From: Betaproteobacteria bacterium
Lineage (GTDB): Bacteria; Pseudomonadota; Gammaproteobacteria; Burkholderiales; JACQAP01
Reading direction: 5' to 3'
DNA length: 64,000 bases
Assembly: GCA_016194905.1 (NCBI GenBank)
Contig: JACQAP010000031.1
Coordinates: 62,001-126,000 of the forward strand
The notes under the pieces are model-generated. The model saw only the letters and a list, made by a program, of their open reading frames with translations, was not told where the DNA came from and made no database searches. A program made the position numbers and the translations under genes. Positions 51,648 to 60,519 of the stretch are shown one piece after another (position 1 is the stretch's first letter; each line of letters starts with the position of its first letter).

Positions 51648-52340
51648 TCAGAACTTGACCAGGCCGCGGCGTGCCGCCAGCGCGATCGCTTCGGCGCGGC
51701 TGGTGGCGTCGAGTTTGACGAACAGGCTCTTGAGATGACTCTTCACGGTGCTTTCGGTTATGTGCAGCACCTGGCCGATCGCGCGATTGCTTTTTCCTTC
51801 CGCAAGCAGTTTCAGGATCTGTTCTTCACGTTCGGTCAACTGGTTCTCCTGCACGCGTTGCACCAGCTTTGCCGCGACCTTCGGTTGCAGGTAAGCCTTG
51901 CCCGCATGCACGGCGCGGATGCAGCCGAACAATTCTTCAGGCTGTACGTCCTTGAGCAGGTAGGCCTTCGCGCCGGCGCGCAAACCTGCATAAATGTCTT
52001 CGTCGTGATCGAACGTGGTCAGTACGATGATGCCGGCCTTCGGGTCTTCGGCGCGTATGCGCTTGATCGCCTCCACGCCTTCGAGCCTGGGCATGCGCAG
52101 ATCCATGAGAACCACATCCGGACGAAGCCGCCGCCACTGCTCGATCGCTTCCTCGCCGTCGCCGGCCTCGCCGACGACGGTGATGTCTTCTTCCATATTG
52201 ATGATCGCCGCGAGCCCGCGACGCACCAGGGAATGGTCCTCGGCAATGAGCACGCGGATGCGCTTCGCTTCCGGTCTGCTTGCTGCGTCTGGCCTGCTTC
52301 CTGCGACTGGCGCGTGGGGATCCGCATTCATTTCGATCAC
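51648..52340 (-). CDS. NarL/FixJ-family response regulator
   Basis: A 230-residue regulator with a ~25-residue N-terminal leader. The receiver has VLIAEDHSLVRRGL, the phospho-acceptor Asp in VVLMDLRMPRLEGVE and Lys in AYLLKDV. The LuxR-type helix-turn-helix is QLTEREEQILKLLAEGKSNR with TESTVKSHLKSLFVKL. It overlaps the histidine kinase stop by 4 nt, so the pair is co-translated. Confidence 0.94.
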   Translation of the reverse strand: MIEMNADPHAPVAGSRPDAASRPEAKRIRVLIAEDHSLVRRGLAAIINMEEDITVVGEAGDGEEAIEQWRRLRPDVVLMDLRMPRLEGVEAIKRIRAEDPKAGIIVLTTFDHDEDIYAGLRAGAKAYLLKDVQPEELFGCIRAVHAGKAYLQPKVAAKLVQRVQENQLTEREEQILKLLAEGKSNRAIGQVLHITESTVKSHLKSLFVKLDATSRAEAIALAARRGLVKF

Positions 52341-53635
52341 CCCAGGGCACTGCGCGGTATCACGGTTTCGACGCGGGTACCCTGCGCCGGGCCGCTGCTG
52401 ACGAGAAGACGTGCACCGATGCTCTCCGCCCGCTCGCGCATGCCGAGCAAACCGAATCCATCATGGTGCCCGCGCGGGTCGAAGCCGGCGCCGTCATCGG
52501 CTATGGACAACGTTACCGCATCGGCGCCGAAAACCAGTTTTACTTCGACGTGCTGTGCTTTCGCATGCTTGAGTATATTGGTCATGCCTTCCTGGGCAAT
52601 CCTGAGCAGTTCGCTCTCGACCTCGCCCGACATCGCGATCTTCTCGCCCTGCAAGAAGAAATGCGCATGCAGCGTGCCGCTCGCCTCGACTCTTCGCAGG
52701 AGTGTTTCGAGCGCATTGGTCAAGTCGGCCTGTTGCAGCGCTTCGGGCCGCAGCGCGCGCACCGACAGTCGTGCTTCCGCCAGTCCGGCCTGCGCCAGTT
52801 GGCGCGCATGTTCGATGTGCTCGAGGGTGGATTCGATATTGTCCTTCTTCAGCGTTCGTGTGGCGGCTTCCAGGTTGACCACGACACCGGTAAAACCCTG
52901 AGCAAGGGTATCGTGAATGTCGCGGGCGATACGGTTGCGCTCTTCGAGAACGGCGGCCTGACGGGCTTGCTCTCCGAGTCTCGCCATCTGCACAGCGAGC
53001 GTCGCCTGGCCGGCGAGCGCCTCCGCGATATACAGCTTGCTTTCCAACTCCTTGGCGTCGCTCTTGCTGCTGCGCACGCAGATCCATCCCACCGTTTCCT
53101 TCCCGAGCATCATCGGCACGGTGAGCAGCGTATGCACGCCGAGTGAATTGATGTAGGCGCGATTCTCTTCCGGCATGCCGCCGACTTCGCCGGACAGCAC
53201 GTAGGTTTCGGCACGGGCCATGGGAAAGGTCGACACCGGCCGGCCGCCGGCAGGCAGCGGATGCAACACCGCGGGATGATGGGATTCCGCGGCGGGGATG
53301 ATCCGGGAATCGAGATATTCCAGATGCAGACGGATCGAGTTGGTTGTCGCATCGGGAAACCACAGTGTTCCGCCGACGCCTTGCAACTGTTGCACCGTGA
53401 CCTTGAGCACGTGCCCGAGAAACTTGTCGAGGTTGGATTCCGCCGCGAGAAAATTCAGCGACTGGATCAGCATTTCGGACTGTCCGCGCGCCAGCTCGGC
53501 GACCATCCTGTGCTGCACGACCTCCTGTTCGAGGAGCCGGTTGGCTTCTTCGATCTCGCGCAAACGCTGCGCGGAGTCCGCCGTTGCTTCGCCGCGTGCA
53601 GCACCTCTTTCGGCTATCGACCGTCCCGCTTTCAT
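52337..53635 (-). CDS. GAF-domain NarX/LiaS-type histidine kinase
   Basis: A 432-residue soluble kinase. An N-terminal coiled coil (about 15-50) is followed by a GAF domain (about 55-210: LDKFLGHVLKVTVQQLQG, LLTVPMMLGKETVGWICV). The HisKA_3 phospho-acceptor is in ERNRIARDIHDTLAQGFTG, and the HATPase has LSIADDGAGFDPRG and GFGLLGMRERAESIGARL. No transmembrane segment was seen, so it senses a cytoplasmic signal or small ligand. Partner of the NarL-type regulator next to it. Confidence 0.93.
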   Translation of the reverse strand: MKAGRSIAERGAARGEATADSAQRLREIEEANRLLEQEVVQHRMVAELARGQSEMLIQSLNFLAAESNLDKFLGHVLKVTVQQLQGVGGTLWFPDATTNSIRLHLEYLDSRIIPAAESHHPAVLHPLPAGGRPVSTFPMARAETYVLSGEVGGMPEENRAYINSLGVHTLLTVPMMLGKETVGWICVRSSKSDAKELESKLYIAEALAGQATLAVQMARLGEQARQAAVLEERNRIARDIHDTLAQGFTGVVVNLEAATRTLKKDNIESTLEHIEHARQLAQAGLAEARLSVRALRPEALQQADLTNALETLLRRVEASGTLHAHFFLQGEKIAMSGEVESELLRIAQEGMTNILKHAKAQHVEVKLVFGADAVTLSIADDGAGFDPRGHHDGFGLLGMRERAESIGARLLVSSGPAQGTRVETVIPRSALG

Positions 53636-53641
53636 GACCTT

Positions 53642-54217
53642 TCAGGCCTTCTTCATTTTCTGCGCAAACTTGGCCCTGAATTTGGCCACCTTGGGTGCGA
53701 CGACGAACTGGCAGTAAGGCTGGTTCGGATTATTCTCGAAATATTCCTGGTGATATTTTTCCGCATTGTGGAATTGCTCCACCGGCACGACCTCCGTGAC
53801 GATTTGCGAAGAAAAGGCCTTGTCCGCCGTCAGTTCGGCGATGATCTTCTCGGCTTCGGCTTTCTGTTCTGGCGAATGATAGAAGATGGACGATCGGTAT
53901 TGCGTACCGACGTCGTTGCCTTGACGGTTGAGCGTGGTCGGATCGTGAATGACGAAGAAAATTTCCAGCAGGTCGCGGAAGCTCAGCACCTTCGGATCGA
54001 AAGTGACCTGAACGACCTCGGCATGTCCAGTGTCGCCATCGCACACGTCGCGATAGGTGGGCTTCGGCGTATGCCCGCCCATATAACCCGATTCGACACT
54101 CTCGACGCCTTCGAGCCGATCGTACACCGCTTCCAGGCACCAGAAGCAACCGCCCGCCAGCGTTGCAACTTCCCTGGCGGCGACTTCCTTACCCGATTGA
54201 TTCTGACCTTGTCCCAT
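53642..54217 (-). CDS. msrA: Peptide-methionine (S)-S-oxide reductase
   Basis: A 191-residue repair enzyme that reduces methionine S-sulfoxide. ATG 54217 has GGAGG upstream. The active-site motif is LAGGCFWCLEAVYDRL, whose first Cys is catalytic. Other signatures are GYMGGHTPKPTYRDVCDGDT and GHAEVVQVTFDP, with IFYHSPEQ and NNPNQPYCQFVV near the end. The resolving Cys may be the C-terminal one in QPYCQF. It ends 7 bp from the kinase gene start. Confidence 0.95.
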   Translation of the reverse strand: MGQGQNQSGKEVAAREVATLAGGCFWCLEAVYDRLEGVESVESGYMGGHTPKPTYRDVCDGDTGHAEVVQVTFDPKVLSFRDLLEIFFVIHDPTTLNRQGNDVGTQYRSSIFYHSPEQKAEAEKIIAELTADKAFSSQIVTEVVPVEQFHNAEKYHQEYFENNPNQPYCQFVVAPKVAKFRAKFAQKMKKA

Positions 54218-54285
54218 TGCGACCTCCACGATGTCCGTCTCACAGTGTAGCGGCACCGCAGCAAGACGGGGAAGCGGGAGGAAAT

Positions 54286-54988
54286 TTACCGGATCGCCAC
54301 CTCTTCGGGGGTTGCGCCCGCCGCCCGGCCGTCGAGTACGGGTAATACGCGGCCGGTTGCTCTCGTGACTTGCCGGTAAGCGTCAGCGAGTCGCCTGGCC
54401 AGGACGCCCGCATCCCACTCGGCGGCATAGGCCCTGCCTTCGACGCCAAGACGCGCACGCAGCGCGGGGGCGTTCCTGCACGCCGTATTGGGCGAGTTTG
54501 TCGCGCATCGGGGAGGACGGCACGATCAACGCGTTCATGCGGTTGCATTGCTTGCGCGAGAAGTGGCGCGACAATCCGCGCAACACGCCCCTGGGTAACA
54601 CCGGCACATAGTGAAACAGGTATTCCTCGAAGAAGGTGTGATAGGTCTCCACCCGCGGCACACCGAGTGCATCGGCGATTTCGATGCCGACATAGTGAGC
54701 GACGAACGGGGTCTGGATGTGGACCAGATCGTAACGTCCTTCACGCAACCGCGGCAGTAACGCGCGTACTTCGCGTACCTTCATCATGCGGTCTTCGGGA
54801 TCGAGGGGAACAAACCGAGAGGCCACGCGCAGCGTGTGGCTGTCTTCGGCATATCGCGCCGGGTAGGCCGGCGCGATCAGGTCCACTTCATGGCCGAGCG
54901 CGGCGAGTTCGCGCCGGAAAGTCTGGATCGACGTCGATACGCCATTGACCCTCGGAAAGTACACGTCCGAGATCATCAGGACATTCAT
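54286..54988 (-). pseudogene. Group 4 glycosyltransferase with internal deletion and frame change
   Basis: From ATG 54988, residues 1-~171 are an intact GT-B N-terminal domain (MNVLMISDVYFPRVNGVSTS, DLIAPAYPAR, VHIQTPFVAHYVG, VETYHTFFEEYLFHYVP, VPSSPMRDKLAQYGV). At about 54472 the coding sense jumps to another frame that encodes a family C-terminus (ALRARLGVEGRAYAAEWDAG, LARRLADAYRQV), stopping at 54286. The ~150-residue nucleotide-sugar domain between them is missing, so the product is non-functional. Confidence 0.85.
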
Positions 54989-55081
54989 CGTTTCCCCCGG
55001 CTGGTTGAAATGTTGCAAGCCTATGCGGGAAATATGACAGCCGTGAGATGATCGCGCCGCTGCGCGCGCGGGCGGGAAAAA

Positions 55082-56074
55082 CTAAAACAGAAATTGGCCC
55101 AACCACCAGAATACAGCGGCGATAAAGGCGGAACTCGGAATGGTGAGAATCCAGGCCCAGACGATACGACCGGCCACGCCCCAGCGCACCGCGGAAAGCT
55201 TCTGCGCCGAACCGACACCCACGATCGACCCCGTGATGGTATGCGTGGTGGACACCGGCACACCCAGCCCCGTGGCGAGGAACAAGGTAATTGCCCCGCT
55301 GGTCTCGGCGCAGAATCCGCCGACCGGTTTGAGCCGCGTTATCCTCTGGCCCATGGTCTTGACGATGCGCCAGCCGCCGAACAGCGTACCCATCGCGATC
55401 GCGCCGTAACAGGCAAAGGGCACCCACAGCGGCAGCGGATCTTTTGCTCCCGTCAACTGCGCGGCGATCAGCAGCATCCAGATCACGCCCATGGTCTTCT
55501 GCGCGTCATTGCCACCGTGGCCCAGACTGTAAAACGCCGCCGATATGAACTGCAGTCGGCGGAACCACCGATCGATGCGTCGCGGCGTCTGCCGCCGGCA
55601 GATCCACGACATCGCTATCGTCAATGATATTGCGAGCACGAAGCCGAGCAGCGGCGAGAGCACGATGGCAGCCGCGGTCTTCAGGAATCCACTGGCAATC
55701 AGCGTATCCACCCCGCCCTTCGCCACCGCCGCGCCGGACAATCCGCCGATCAACGCATGGGACGAACTCGAAGGAATGCCGTAGTACCAGGTGATGATGT
55801 TCCACGCGATGGCGCCGACGAGGCCGCCGAATATCACGTGATGATCGACAACGCCCGGATCGACAATGCCTTTTCCAACTGTGGCGGCAACGGCGACGCC
55901 GAAGATCGCAAACGCAACGAAGTTGAAGAACGCAGCCCATACCACCGCCCACTGGGGCCGCAGCACGCGCGTGGACACGATGGTCGCAATGGAGTTGGCA
56001 GCGTCGTGGAACCCGTTCATAAAGTCAAACGCGAGCGCCACCAGCACCAGGAACACCACGACTTGGAAGCTCAT
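55082..56074 (-). CDS. pit: Low-affinity inorganic phosphate transporter (PiT family)
   Basis: A 330-residue PiT-family permease with about 10 hydrophobic helices and the duplicated family signatures FDFMNGFHDAANSIATIVST and FYSLGHGGNDAQKTMGVIW, which bear the phosphate/cation-binding Asn/Asp. The tail GLGVPVSTTHTITGSIVGVG is also characteristic. It is the short form compared with E. coli PitA (499). A DUF47/PhoU-like gene lies upstream in the same operon, the usual regulatory partner. Confidence 0.94.
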   Translation of the reverse strand: MSFQVVVFLVLVALAFDFMNGFHDAANSIATIVSTRVLRPQWAVVWAAFFNFVAFAIFGVAVAATVGKGIVDPGVVDHHVIFGGLVGAIAWNIITWYYGIPSSSSHALIGGLSGAAVAKGGVDTLIASGFLKTAAAIVLSPLLGFVLAISLTIAMSWICRRQTPRRIDRWFRRLQFISAAFYSLGHGGNDAQKTMGVIWMLLIAAQLTGAKDPLPLWVPFACYGAIAMGTLFGGWRIVKTMGQRITRLKPVGGFCAETSGAITLFLATGLGVPVSTTHTITGSIVGVGSAQKLSAVRWGVAGRIVWAWILTIPSSAFIAAVFWWLGQFLF

Positions 56075-56120
56075 GAATCGCCTTTATTGTTTTACGCGAT
56101 GGCGAAAGCGGGAAGGACGG

Positions 56121-56786
56121 CTAGGAGTTGTCGAGAACGATGCCCTCGATGATGTTGGCGACATCCTCGCAGCGGTCGGTAACTCCTTCGAGCAGTTCGT
56201 AGATCGCGCGCAACTTGATCACCTGGCGCACGTCGGGTTCGTCGCGGAACAGTTTGGCCATTGCCGAGCGCATCACGTGATCCGCCTCCGACTCGAGTTT
56301 GTCGATCTCTGCGCAGACAGCCAGTATCTTCGCGCCATTCTCCATGTTGGAAAGCAGCGAGACGGCCTCCTTGACATTTTCTCCGCAACCCACGCAGATG
56401 TCGGCGAGGCGCTTGGCATCCAGCGTCACCGAGCGGATGTCATAAAGGTAAATCGATTGAGCGGCGTCCTCCATCATGTCGAGGATGTCGTCCATGCGCG
56501 TGACGAGCTGATGGATATCGTCCCGGTCAATCGGCGTGATGAAGGTCTTGTGGAGCAGTTCGATGGCCGAGTGCGCAATGCGGTCGCCACGCTTTTCGAT
56601 GGTCTCGATGTTGTAGCAGCGGCGTTGGACATCGTCGAAGGCCGCCATCAGGCTGGCGAGTTCGTGACTGGCTTGGAGAATCTGTTCGGCATGCTCGACG
56701 AACAGTTCGAAGAAGCGGCCTTCGGTGGGCATCAGGCGGGCAAACACGGCGGCTCCTTTTGTCGGCAACGTCGTTGGGTGCGACAT
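56121..56786 (-). CDS. DUF47/PhoU-like phosphate transport regulator
   Basis: A 221-residue all-helical protein of the DUF47 (TIGR00153) family, PhoU-like proteins paired with PiT transporters. Signatures are FARLMPTEGRFFELFVEHAE, CYNIETIEKRGDRIAHSAIE and DRDDIHQLVTRMDDILDMME. The E/DxxxD metal-binding repeats are present. First gene of the pit operon, 46 bp upstream of pit. A Pho-box-like element and a good promoter lie upstream. Confidence 0.93.
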   Translation of the reverse strand: MSHPTTLPTKGAAVFARLMPTEGRFFELFVEHAEQILQASHELASLMAAFDDVQRRCYNIETIEKRGDRIAHSAIELLHKTFITPIDRDDIHQLVTRMDDILDMMEDAAQSIYLYDIRSVTLDAKRLADICVGCGENVKEAVSLLSNMENGAKILAVCAEIDKLESEADHVMRSAMAKLFRDEPDVRQVIKLRAIYELLEGVTDRCEDVANIIEGIVLDNS

Positions 56787-56839
56787 TTATGTTTGGCGTG
56801 GCGGCACGCCTTTGTTATCAGGATGGTTACCCGGCAGCT

Positions 56840-56879
56840 ATTGTAGGGCCTGCGCTAAAAAGTGTCATAAAGCTGTCAT
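56840..56879. promoter_or_regulatory. Pho-box-like element overlapping a minus-strand promoter
   Basis: GTGTCAT-AAAG-CTGTCAT (56862-56879) matches the PhoB direct-repeat box (7-4-7), oriented to the right. On the minus strand, -35 ATGACA (56868-56863), a 17-bp spacer and -10 TACAAT (56845-56840) form a good sigma-70 promoter for the DUF47-pit operon. The box lies over that -35. Confidence 0.7.
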
Positions 56880-56908
56880 AATCGACCGTGGGAACAAGCA
56901 GATAAGCC

Positions 56909-57112
56909 ATGATCGGGTTGTTGCAGCGGGTGACTGAGGCACGGGTAGAGGTCGGCGGAAACCTCGTCGGGGCCATTGGGCCGGGACTGCCGGTGCCGCA
57001 GTTCACTCTCGCCGCAGATACGAGAAAAGGCGCGCGGCCAAGTTTTACTCGGGCCGCGCAGCCCGGCAACGGGACTACCGCCCCAACGAACTTTCACGAA
57101 CAGCCGACGTAA
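56909..57112 (+). pseudogene. dtd: D-aminoacyl-tRNA deacylase remnant with internal and C-terminal deletions
   Basis: The 67-codon frame begins MIGLLQRVTEARVEVGGNLV then GAIGPGLPV, a perfect Dtd N-terminus. At about residue 29 it jumps straight to PQFTLAADTRKGARPSF, which in full-length Dtd (about 145 residues) lies some 45 residues later. After TRAAQPG the family sequence is lost again. Catalytic Thr of the QFTL region is present, but the fold is incomplete. ATG 56909 matches the family start. Confidence 0.85.
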
Positions 57113-57203
57113 AGCAGAAATGACGCAGCGCAGGAAGCCCCCGTGGTGCACGTGAGACAATAACAAGCTGGGTGAGCCGGCGCCTGGAAAGCGCAGATAA
57201 AAA

Positions 57204-58343
57204 ATGTCAATGCACTCGAATCCCCAAGGACCCATCCCGCGCGTGTTGCTGGTAGACGACGCACCGGACAATCGTCTGCTGATGTCGCTCTATCTCAGGC
57301 GCTCGGGGGTGGAGATCCTGACTGCGCGAAACGGTGAAGAAGCGCTTCAGGTCATCGCATCGATGCTGCCGGACCTGGTCGTACTCGATCTGACGATGAC
57401 GGGCATGTCGTGCTACGAAGTCTGCAAGCGCATCAAGTCCAATCCCACGACATCGCTTACTCCCGTCGTATTCCTGATTTCGACCGACGAACGCGAAGAG
57501 CGCATCAAGGGTTTGCAGGTCGGCGCCGATGATTTCTTCAGCAAACCTATCCAACGAGACGAATTCCTGGTGCGGGTCAAATCGTTGGTTAACGGCCATC
57601 AGGTGCGCAAGCAGCAGGCGGCGGCACCAGCGCCAGCGGAGCCCGGCGGCGGCGACGGGGTGCCCGACGACTACGGCCACCTGAGGTCGCGCAAGCTGAT
57701 GGACAAGATACTGACCACACCGGGGGTGCCGGGAAATCCCCAAGTGGGTTATCAGAACCGTTTCGACGCGGTCATTCTGTTTGCCGACCTGCGCGGCTTC
57801 ACCCGTATGGCGGAGAAACTTTCACCCACGCAAGTCGTGCTGCTGCTCAACGAGTATTTCTCGTTGCTGACAAACGTCGCCTATCGATACAACGGCGTCA
57901 TCTTCAACATGGCGGGAGACAGTCTGCTGGTGGGATTCGGTGTGCCTTTCGAACAGCCGGACGCGGCCGAGCGAGCGATCAATTGCGGAAATCAGATGCT
58001 TGCAGAATTTGACGCCCTCTCCGTCGAATGGCGTGCCCAGCACGGGCTGGAGACCGGACTGGGCATCGGCGTGAACAAGGGTGAAGTGGTGGCCGGCAAC
58101 GTTGGCTCAGCCGCCTACTCCAATTTCACGATCATCGGCGATGCCGTGAACATTGCCTCCCGTCTCATGCAACGTGCGCGCGCCGGCGAACTGCTGCTGT
58201 CGGATCGCGTCATGGAAGGTTTGAAGCCGACACAAATCTTCATGCAAGCGCTTCCATTGCCACCCCTGACCCTGCGCGGCAGGACAGAACCGATCGGGCT
58301 GTACTGTATCCCCTACAAAGGCCGGATCGACACCAGAACGTAA
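57204..58343 (+). CDS. Response regulator with class III adenylate/guanylate cyclase output
   Basis: A 379-residue protein. Receiver 12-130 has VLLVDDAPDN, phospho-acceptor Asp62 (VVLDLTMTGM) and FFSKPIQ. The cyclase homology domain at ~187-345 has both metal Asp positions (VILFADLRGFTRM and NMAGDSLLVGFG), the substrate loop GVNKGEVVAGNVGS, and NIASRLMQRARAGELLLS with the transition-state Asn and Arg. All key residues look intact. It should link phosphorylation to cAMP or cGMP. No cognate kinase is adjacent. Confidence 0.93.
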   Translation: MSMHSNPQGPIPRVLLVDDAPDNRLLMSLYLRRSGVEILTARNGEEALQVIASMLPDLVVLDLTMTGMSCYEVCKRIKSNPTTSLTPVVFLISTDEREERIKGLQVGADDFFSKPIQRDEFLVRVKSLVNGHQVRKQQAAAPAPAEPGGGDGVPDDYGHLRSRKLMDKILTTPGVPGNPQVGYQNRFDAVILFADLRGFTRMAEKLSPTQVVLLLNEYFSLLTNVAYRYNGVIFNMAGDSLLVGFGVPFEQPDAAERAINCGNQMLAEFDALSVEWRAQHGLETGLGIGVNKGEVVAGNVGSAAYSNFTIIGDAVNIASRLMQRARAGELLLSDRVMEGLKPTQIFMQALPLPPLTLRGRTEPIGLYCIPYKGRIDTRT

Positions 58344-58353
58344 TCGTCCGGAA

Positions 58354-59196
58354 TCAGACTTTCAGCGTCTTCTTCAGCTCCGGCGGATTGACGAAGTTGC
58401 TCAGAAAACTTTCCTCGGAGCCGCTGCCATATTTCAAACCCGCTTCCTTGATTGCCGAGTCCGACACTTTTTCCAGCGGCGTGTAGAACGGGTGATGATG
58501 TTTGATGCAGGGATTGTTGCGCGCCGCGTTGTAGCAGAACAGCACCGTCCAGCGCCGGTTCGGCGAGCGATTCTGGTCCGAGCGGTGCAACGTGTTGCAG
58601 TGAAAGAACAGGCCATCGCCCGGTTCCATTTCGGCATACACGGTTTCGAGCTGCTTGAGCGCTTGCTCGACACGGATCGGCTCCGCGCCGACCTGACTGC
58701 CCTGGATCACGCCGTGGTCGATACGTCCGAGCAGGTGTGACCCGCGCACCACCTGCAGGCAACCGTTTTCCTTCGTGCACTTGTCGAGCGCGACCATCAC
58801 GCTCGCCATCAGGGGAAACAGGCAACCGTTGCTGTACCAGTAGCCATAGTCCTGGTGCCATTCCCATGCACCCCCTTCGAATGGATCCTTGGCGGTGAGC
58901 TTCGAGTGATAGTGATAGACCTCTCCGCCGAGAAGCGACTCCATCGTATCGACGATTCTGTGGCTGCGCGCGGCCAGGCCATAGACGCTGTCGCCAGGAT
59001 GGTTCCAAAGCACCATCTTCGTCGCCAGTCCCTGCGCATCATTGCGGTTGTATAGATTGCCGCGCACCTGCGGATCGGTTTCCATCGCCTTCTGCAACAG
59101 AAGCGCTTCTTCGGGATCGAACAGACCGCGCACCATGACAAAACCGTCGCGGTCATAAGCGGCGCGCTGCTCGGGGGTGAGTACCGATTGATTCAT
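58354..59196 (-). CDS. Phytanoyl-CoA dioxygenase family protein
   Basis: A 280-residue Fe(II)/2-oxoglutarate dioxygenase-like enzyme; ATG 59196 has GGAG 5 nt upstream. The double-stranded beta-helix shows the facial triad: His-x-Asp in WEWHQDYGYWY and the distal His in FHCNTLHRSDQN, with the 2-oxoglutarate-binding Arg in NRRWTVLF. N-terminal VMVRGLFDPEEA is typical of PhyH. Substrates range from acyl-CoAs to small metabolites; the class II aldolase gene on the other side hints at a catabolic role. Confidence 0.9.
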   Translation of the reverse strand: MNQSVLTPEQRAAYDRDGFVMVRGLFDPEEALLLQKAMETDPQVRGNLYNRNDAQGLATKMVLWNHPGDSVYGLAARSHRIVDTMESLLGGEVYHYHSKLTAKDPFEGGAWEWHQDYGYWYSNGCLFPLMASVMVALDKCTKENGCLQVVRGSHLLGRIDHGVIQGSQVGAEPIRVEQALKQLETVYAEMEPGDGLFFHCNTLHRSDQNRSPNRRWTVLFCYNAARNNPCIKHHHPFYTPLEKVSDSAIKEAGLKYGSGSEESFLSNFVNPPELKKTLKV

Positions 59197-59411
59197 CAAT
59201 TCTCCTTAATTGGCATCGTGAGCCGGTCCGATGGGCTAACAACTGCAGAAAAGGCCTCGCGATTTTAGCCAAGGCCGCTCCGCCGCACCAGCCCACTTGC
59301 GCCATTTAGGAAAACCGATGGCTCATCCGCAGTGCAGCAACTTCGCCACCTCAGCGCCGGCACCGCGTATGGCAGAATGCGCCCGATATTAAGAACGACC
59401 GGAGGAACCCG

Positions 59412-60152
59412 ATGAAGTGCTTCGATCCCATCACTCAAGCCCGCATCGATCTGACTGCCGCATTGCGTTCCGCGGCGCGCATGGGACTCAATGAAGGCGT
59501 CTGCAATCACTTCAGCCTGGAAATGCCGGGGGATCCCTCCAAGTTCCTGATCAATCCGCAAGGCTTCCATTGGTCGGAACTCACGCCGGCCGATCTGATG
59601 GTAGTGGACGAAAACGGCATGGTCGTCGAGGGTAAACATAAAGTCGAACCCACCGCGTTTTTTATCCACGGCCGCATCCATCTCGGCAAACGCAAGAAAT
59701 GCGTCCTGCACACGCATATGCCGTTCGCGACCGCGCTGACGTTGCTCGATGGCGGCGAATTGGACGTATTTGCCAACCAGAGCACAATGCGGTACTACGG
59801 ACGCATCGGTTACGACCGGGAATATGGCGGCGTGGCGCTTGCCAACGAGGAAGGCGATCGCATCGGCAACGCGCTGGGAGACAACAGCGTGGTGTTCATG
59901 CAACACCATGGCGTGATCGTGTGCGGCGATAACATGGCCTACGCATTCGACGACCTCTACTACCTGGAGCGTTGCTGCATGGTGCAGGTGCTCGCCAAGA
60001 GCACCGGTGGCAAGCTCAAACGCGTCCCCGAGAAAATGGTCGCCGAGGTCGCCAGACAGATCGAGAGCGAGCGCCAGCAGTCCGTTCTTCACTTCGAGGC
60101 ACTGAAACGCCTGCTCGATCGCAACGAGCCGGGCTGGTCGCGACTGACCTGA
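59412..60152 (+). CDS. Class II aldolase/adducin family protein
   Basis: A 246-residue protein with the class II aldolase fold. The zinc-binding His pair is in CVLHTHMPFATAL, and the third His is in MQHHGVIVCGD. SAARMGLNEGVCNHFSLEMP and FLINPQGFHWSELTPADLMV are family signatures for substrate phosphate or carboxylate binding. It is probably an aldolase, epimerase or decarboxylase on a sugar acid or aldol. A dehydrogenase fragment and an SMP-30 gene follow, suggesting a sugar-acid pathway. Confidence 0.9.
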   Translation: MKCFDPITQARIDLTAALRSAARMGLNEGVCNHFSLEMPGDPSKFLINPQGFHWSELTPADLMVVDENGMVVEGKHKVEPTAFFIHGRIHLGKRKKCVLHTHMPFATALTLLDGGELDVFANQSTMRYYGRIGYDREYGGVALANEEGDRIGNALGDNSVVFMQHHGVIVCGDNMAYAFDDLYYLERCCMVQVLAKSTGGKLKRVPEKMVAEVARQIESERQQSVLHFEALKRLLDRNEPGWSRLT

Positions 60153-60232
60153 TCACGCGGCAGCTCCGACTCATCGTCGCACGGTCGCACGCGTCATGCG
60201 CCGCCGGCATCTGACCAATCTCAGGAGGAAAC

Positions 60233-60517
60233 GTGTCACTCGGCTCGGATCTGCGCATTGCCGTGCTGCCAGGAGACGGCATCGGCATCGAAGTCGTGGA
60301 AGCCTGCCTCGATGTTCTCGAAACATTGGCGAAAAAGATCGGCATCACCGGCTTCGTCTGGAGCAAGCTTCCGGGCGGCGCAATCGCATATCGCGATACC
60401 GGAACTGCGCTGTCCGACGAAGCAATGAAACAACTTGGGGTTGCCGATGCAATCCTCTTCGGTGCCATGGGCATGCCCGACATCCGGTATCCCGACGGAA
60501 CCGAAATTGCACCGCAA
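60233..60517 (+). pseudogene. Isopropylmalate/isocitrate dehydrogenase-family N-terminal fragment
   Basis: GTG 60233 has a strong AGGAGGAAAC site. Residues 1-95 read as the N-terminus of a decarboxylating dehydrogenase (RIAVLPGDGIGIEVVEACLD, LPGGAIAYRDTGTALSDEAM, ADAILFGAMGMPDIRYPDG, TEIAPQ). After about 60517 the family sequence stops and an SMP-30 coding sequence begins in another frame. The remaining ~250 residues, including the active-site Asp residues, are absent. Confidence 0.88.
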
Positions 60518-60519
60518 CG

